Origin: Rhizomys pruinosus
Taxonomy: Eukaryota; Chordata; Mammalia; Rodentia; Spalacidae
Direction of reading: 5' to 3'
DNA length: 64,000 nt
Assembly (NCBI GenBank): GCA_009823505.1
Contig: VZQC01013302.1
Location: forward strand, 522,788 to 586,787
The notes under the pieces were generated by a model. That model made no database searches. It saw only the letters and a program-made list of their open reading frames with translations, and was not told the DNA's origin. A program made the position numbers and the translations under genes. Below, one piece after another: positions 60,566-64,000 of this stretch. Within the stretch, counting starts at the first letter, position 1. Each line of letters begins with the position of its first letter.

Positions 60566-61110
60566 GAAGCAAACCTCATCTCTTGAGTAAAAACATATGA
60601 GAAAAATTACTATATATTTTGCTAAGTGTATGATTAAATTTATTTGATGCTGTTAAACTTATACAAATTGTGCATTACATTTAACATTAGCAAATAGTAT
60701 GTATGAGTTTCACCTGTTTCATATCCTTTGTAAAATTTGTGTGGTGGTTTGAATGAGTGTACCCCATAGGCTTTAAGTATTCAGACATTTGTCTCCAGCT
60801 GGTGGCACTGTTCTTGGAGGTCTTAGAAGTTGTGGCCATGCTAGAGGAAGTACGTTATTGGGGGCAGGCTTAGTGAGTTTAACTAGTCTTGTGGTCTCCA
60901 GTTACTCTCTCTCTCTCTCTCTGCTTCCTTGCTCATTTCGAGATGTGACCCTCAGCCTGCTGCTCCAGCTCCAGCCGCCATTGCCTCCTGCCACAATGGA
61001 CTCTAATTCCCTGGAACTGTCAATCATACGCTCAAATAAACTCTTCCTTTCATAAGTTCCTTGGTCATGGTATTTTACCACAGCAACGGAAAAGTGACTA
61101 ATACAGTTAT

Positions 61111-61713
61111 TTGGTACCAGAGAGTGGGCTGTTGGCTGTGAAGTACCTGACCATGTGGATGTTTAGAGAAATGTGGAAGACTTTGGAACTCTGGGCTAGA
61201 AAATCTGTTGACTACTGTAAGCAGAGCTTAATGGGCCATTCTAGTAGAAGCCTGAAAGAAAGTATTGCTGCAAAAATTGTAGTTCCAGAGGATATTTTGA
61301 TAAAGAGTCTGGCAGCAGTTTGCCCACAGCCCAAATGCTTGCCTGATGCTAAGTTGAAAAGCAATGGACTAATAATGTCTTTGGCGGAGGATATTTCAAG
61401 ACAGCCTAATGTAGAAATGGTGGCGTGGCTTTTAATGGTGAATATTATACAGATCTACAGTGGAAAAGAGCAAATAGGGCAGAAGGAAATGCAGAATGTA
61501 CAGTTTGAATCTGAAAAGTACACTAGGAAGATTAAAGGTGGGGCCAAGGCATGTGAAGGACAGGCTCCCTTTCATAAGGAGATTAAAGTGATTAAGGAGA
61601 GGACTCAAGATCTACAAGTAAACAATAGAAACAATACCTTCGGGGCAAGACCACACCAGCTAATCCTCCAACAAGCCCAGGGCAGAGAAAAAGTGCAAAT
61701 GTGGTTAAAGTAG
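61111..61713 (+). CDS. Open frame in the MaLR internal region, 200 codons
   Basis: Uninterrupted frame starting just at the primer site. No reverse-transcriptase, protease or zinc-knuckle motif is seen. The second half is rich in lysine, glutamate and glutamine. The homologous frame in the first duplicate (48690-49320) is broken by frameshifts. It could be a relic of the ERV-L-derived gag region or a chance frame. Expression is not implied, and the start overlaps the primer site, which argues against a real start codon. Confidence 0.35.
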   Translation: MVPESGLLAVKYLTMWMFREMWKTLELWARKSVDYCKQSLMGHSSRSLKESIAAKIVVPEDILIKSLAAVCPQPKCLPDAKLKSNGLIMSLAEDISRQPNVEMVAWLLMVNIIQIYSGKEQIGQKEMQNVQFESEKYTRKIKGGAKACEGQAPFHKEIKVIKERTQDLQVNNRNNTFGARPHQLILQQAQGREKVQMWLK

Positions 61714-62348
61714 GAGAGAGTCCATCCCGAACTTGCAGCCAGATTTGGCAATTTCATTCACGTGGTGCTGGCTTTAGAGGCATGAAGTTTGCAAGAGTGA
61801 AGGGGTCATAATTTCTTCCTCCACAGTTTCAGAGAGCAGAAGAGGCCAGGCAGAGTGTAGCAGGAGCAACCCTGAATAAAGAAGGCCCTGATAGGCCATT
61901 GCATGAAGCTGTGAATGTGAAGCCTGGTTGGCAGTGGAGACCCTGAGAAGACTTTCGAGGAGCCAGACCTGCGAGATATTTGCCAAGGAGAGCTGCATAC
62001 AGGGAGTGGTACCAGCCTAAGAAAGAGATGTATGTTGCAAGCAAAGCTAGAAGAGCTGAGCCATCTAAGCCCCTTGGAATTCAAGTCCTAGAATTCGCAC
62101 ATGAAGCTACTGGATTGGAGTTTGCCCTGCTGGTTTTGGTCTTGTTTTGGTCCAGTATTTCCTCACTATGCCTCTATTCCTCCCTTTTGGAATGGGAATG
62201 TGTATTCAGTTCCACTGTACATTGGGAGTATGTAATTTGTCTTTTGATTTTACAGGAGCTTACAGTTTAGGAGATTGGCCTGAGTCTCAGAAGAGACTTT
62301 GGACTCTAGACTTTTGAATGGCATTGAAACTGGTAAAGACTATGGGGA

Positions 62349-62471
62349 ATTTTCCAGGGGAATCCAACACCCTCTTCTGACATCCGAGGCATTGCACGAC
62401 ATGGGTGCACAGACCTGCATGCAGACAGTACATTCATACACATACAGAACAAAAAAAAAAAAAAAAAAAGA
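62349..62471 (+). mobile_element. B3-type SINE 3' piece inside the MaLR, duplicate 2
   Basis: 5'-truncated element from TTTTCCAGGGGAATCC to a poly-A tail. Duplication AAAGACTATGGGGA at 62335-62348 and 62472-62485. Confidence 0.92.
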
Positions 62472-63114
62472 AAAGACTATGGGGACTTTTAAGGTTTGGG
62501 ACCTAACGCATTTGCATTTTATATGTCAGAGCCTAGTGGGGGTAGGGAAGGAAGTGGGTGGTTTGAATGAGTGTCTCACATAGTGTTTAAGTATTCAAGA
62601 CATTTGTCCTCCCAGTGGTGGGCACTGTTCTTGAGGTTCTTAGAGTTGTGGCCATGCTAGAGGAATACGTTATTGGGGGCAGGCCTAGTGAGCTTAACCA
62701 GTCTTGTGGTCTCCAGTTGCTCTCTCTCTTTCTCTGCTTCCTGTGCTCATTTTGAGATGTGACCCTTGGTCTACTGCTCCACAATGGACTCTAATTCCCT
62801 GGAACCGTCAATCGTAAGCTCAAATAAACTCTTCCTTTTATAAGTTCCTTGGTCATGGTGTTTTATCACAGCAACAGAAAAGTGACTAATACAACTTGCA
62901 TTGTATTAGTAAGTTTATCTTAGGTATTTTTATGGATCCAGTAGGGATGTTTCAGATTCTAAGTACTGTCAATTTGTTGTCAACATATATTTCTTCAATA
63001 TTCTATTTACTCTCCATAAACAATAAGAAATTAGACCTCTAGAGATGCTTCTTCAAACTGATATTTGGCTTAGTTTCTCCATATAATCTTGGGTCATTTG
63101 CAAATACTAATTCC

Positions 63115-64000
63115 CTGCGACCCCGGTTCCCGCCAATAAGTCCACTACAGGGAGGAGAGGCAATAAGACCCGCCTGCTGCACAGACTGGAAGTTAAATGA
63201 GGATAGTGGATGAGACCACACAGCAAGGTACAATGGCCCTCTGGAATGCCAGAGAGTTTACAAGCACTAAACCAATAAAGCAAATACGTGGTCTCCCTGA
63301 GTCAAGCAAGCTCCACCGTCAGCACCAGCTACCCTCACCTGCCTGGAAATACTGTGCAGCAGAGGCAGCCATGTGCCTGTATATACCCAAATCTGAATTG
63401 GCTATTGGCTCTCCCTTGGAGAAATAACCCATGGCTCGATGCCACAAGCTTACATCCTCTACAGGTTAGGAGATGTTAAGCCACAGTAAGACCCTGTATA
63501 TTTATCAGGGGGGAAAATTTAATTCATGATTAACATATCATCCAAACATATGTGTCTATGCAAAGTAAACCTACCATAACTATGTGCTGACTTAAATACC
63601 TATATATCTAATTGCTTGTTCTTCATTAGTAAGGATCGAAAGGTTATTCCTGACAAACTGTCAGCCCATGAAAGGAAACAGCCAGAATTGACCAGAGTCC
63701 AAGTCAACAGCTCCAGAGAGAGTGGACTGTTTTACCTCTCATCCACCTGTGCCCCTTTCTAAGCCTAGGGAACAACCTGCGAAGAGGGGGCATGGTAGAA
63801 TGTAAGGGCTGCGATTGGGTGAATGGTGAAACTACAGCAATGTATCTGGACACTCATTTGATCAACTTGATTGAACAAACAACCTGTCACCCCCCACTGG
63901 CATGGTGGGGCTGTAGGTTTTGGGCACAACAGCCTGCAGATAGGTTTTGCATGAAGGATGCTTGGACTCATGGATTATCACTTATAGCAAAAATGAAAAA
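63115..64000 (+). mobile_element. L1-derived extension (copy D), cut by the window end
   Basis: Partner of 50755-51645. Same start inside the extension (GGAGAGGCAATAAGACCC) and same order up to TTATAGCAAAAATGAAAAA at the edge. Several small deletions relative to its relatives. Confidence 0.8.

Larger units (their letters stand above)
60740..62893 (+). mobile_element. Complete MaLR element (ORR1-type), duplicate 2
   Basis: 5' LTR 60740-61105 (TGTGGTGGTTTG to GACTAATACA; AATAAA at 61035-61040), internal region 61106-62554, and 3' LTR 62555-62893. A leucine-tRNA-like primer site TGGTACCAGAGAGTGGG lies at 61112. Both LTRs share the ORR1 layout. No viral polymerase or envelope is present, as expected for non-autonomous MaLRs. 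Confidence 0.88.
55553..64000 (+). repeat. Direct segmental duplication, copy 2 (runs off the window)
   Basis: Begins GGTTAGCATTTTTTGAAGTTGC exactly as at 42634 and stays collinear to the window end, which corresponds to about 51645 in copy 1. It lacks the B1 and the C-rich block of copy 1, and its central B3 is clean. Its right end is beyond the window. Confidence 0.9.

Overview
This window is nuclear DNA from a rodent, almost certainly a muroid. It carries 7SL-derived B1 SINEs, tRNA-derived B2/B3-type SINEs, LINE-1 with several 3' UTR types, and ORR1- and MT-type MaLR LTRs. The SINEs that look youngest have a B3-type body (an AACTCCAGTTCCAGGGG block and a GCACGACACGGGTGCAC block near the 3' end). 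That hints at a lineage outside Mus and Rattus, but I cannot name the species. I found no intact ordinary multi-exon gene. What looks coding is retrotransposon remains or retrocopies of cellular mRNAs.

Layout. 1-3228: mostly unassigned sequence with one truncated L1-related tail. 3229-4560: RPL3 processed pseudogene split by a B1. 5277-9450: three LINE-1 fragments stacked at one short target motif, one of them broken by a B3 SINE inserted in inverted form. 9450-16144: SINEs, old L1 3' UTR pieces and a retro-insert joining an inverted L1 fragment to an mRNA-like 3' end. 16145-21568: one L1-derived insertion with a very long 3' extension, later invaded by retrocopy DNA (including an open-frame C1orf210/TEMP retrocopy) and SINEs. 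21569-30800: mixed old repeats, an MT-type LTR and an L1 ORF1 relic. 30801-33202: a second copy of the long-3'-extension L1, with perfect 16-base target-site duplications and a 5' inversion. 33203-36815: old L1 tails and SINEs. 36830-41725: a third long-extension L1 on the minus strand, running into another L1 across a single N at 40097.

42634-51810 and 55553-64000 are two direct copies of one segment about 9 kb long, the second cut off by the window end. Each carries a whole MaLR element (LTR, internal region, LTR) and a B3 SINE. The copies alternate between stretches that look identical and stretches full of indels, which suggests either a recent duplication or uneven assembly correction. 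The 3.7 kb between them holds a CpG-rich block, an ERV2-like LTR with a lysine-type primer site, a B3-B1 fusion SINE and an old L1.

No unknown multi-gene system is visible. The most interesting content is retrotransposition structure: an apparent L1 lineage carrying about 2 kb of extra 3' sequence, a SINE with a 5' inversion, a fused SINE, a retrocopy that seems to keep an intron, repeated use of one L1 target motif, and a large direct duplication. Family names come from recognition by eye, not database searches, and boundaries are approximate unless a target-site duplication is given.
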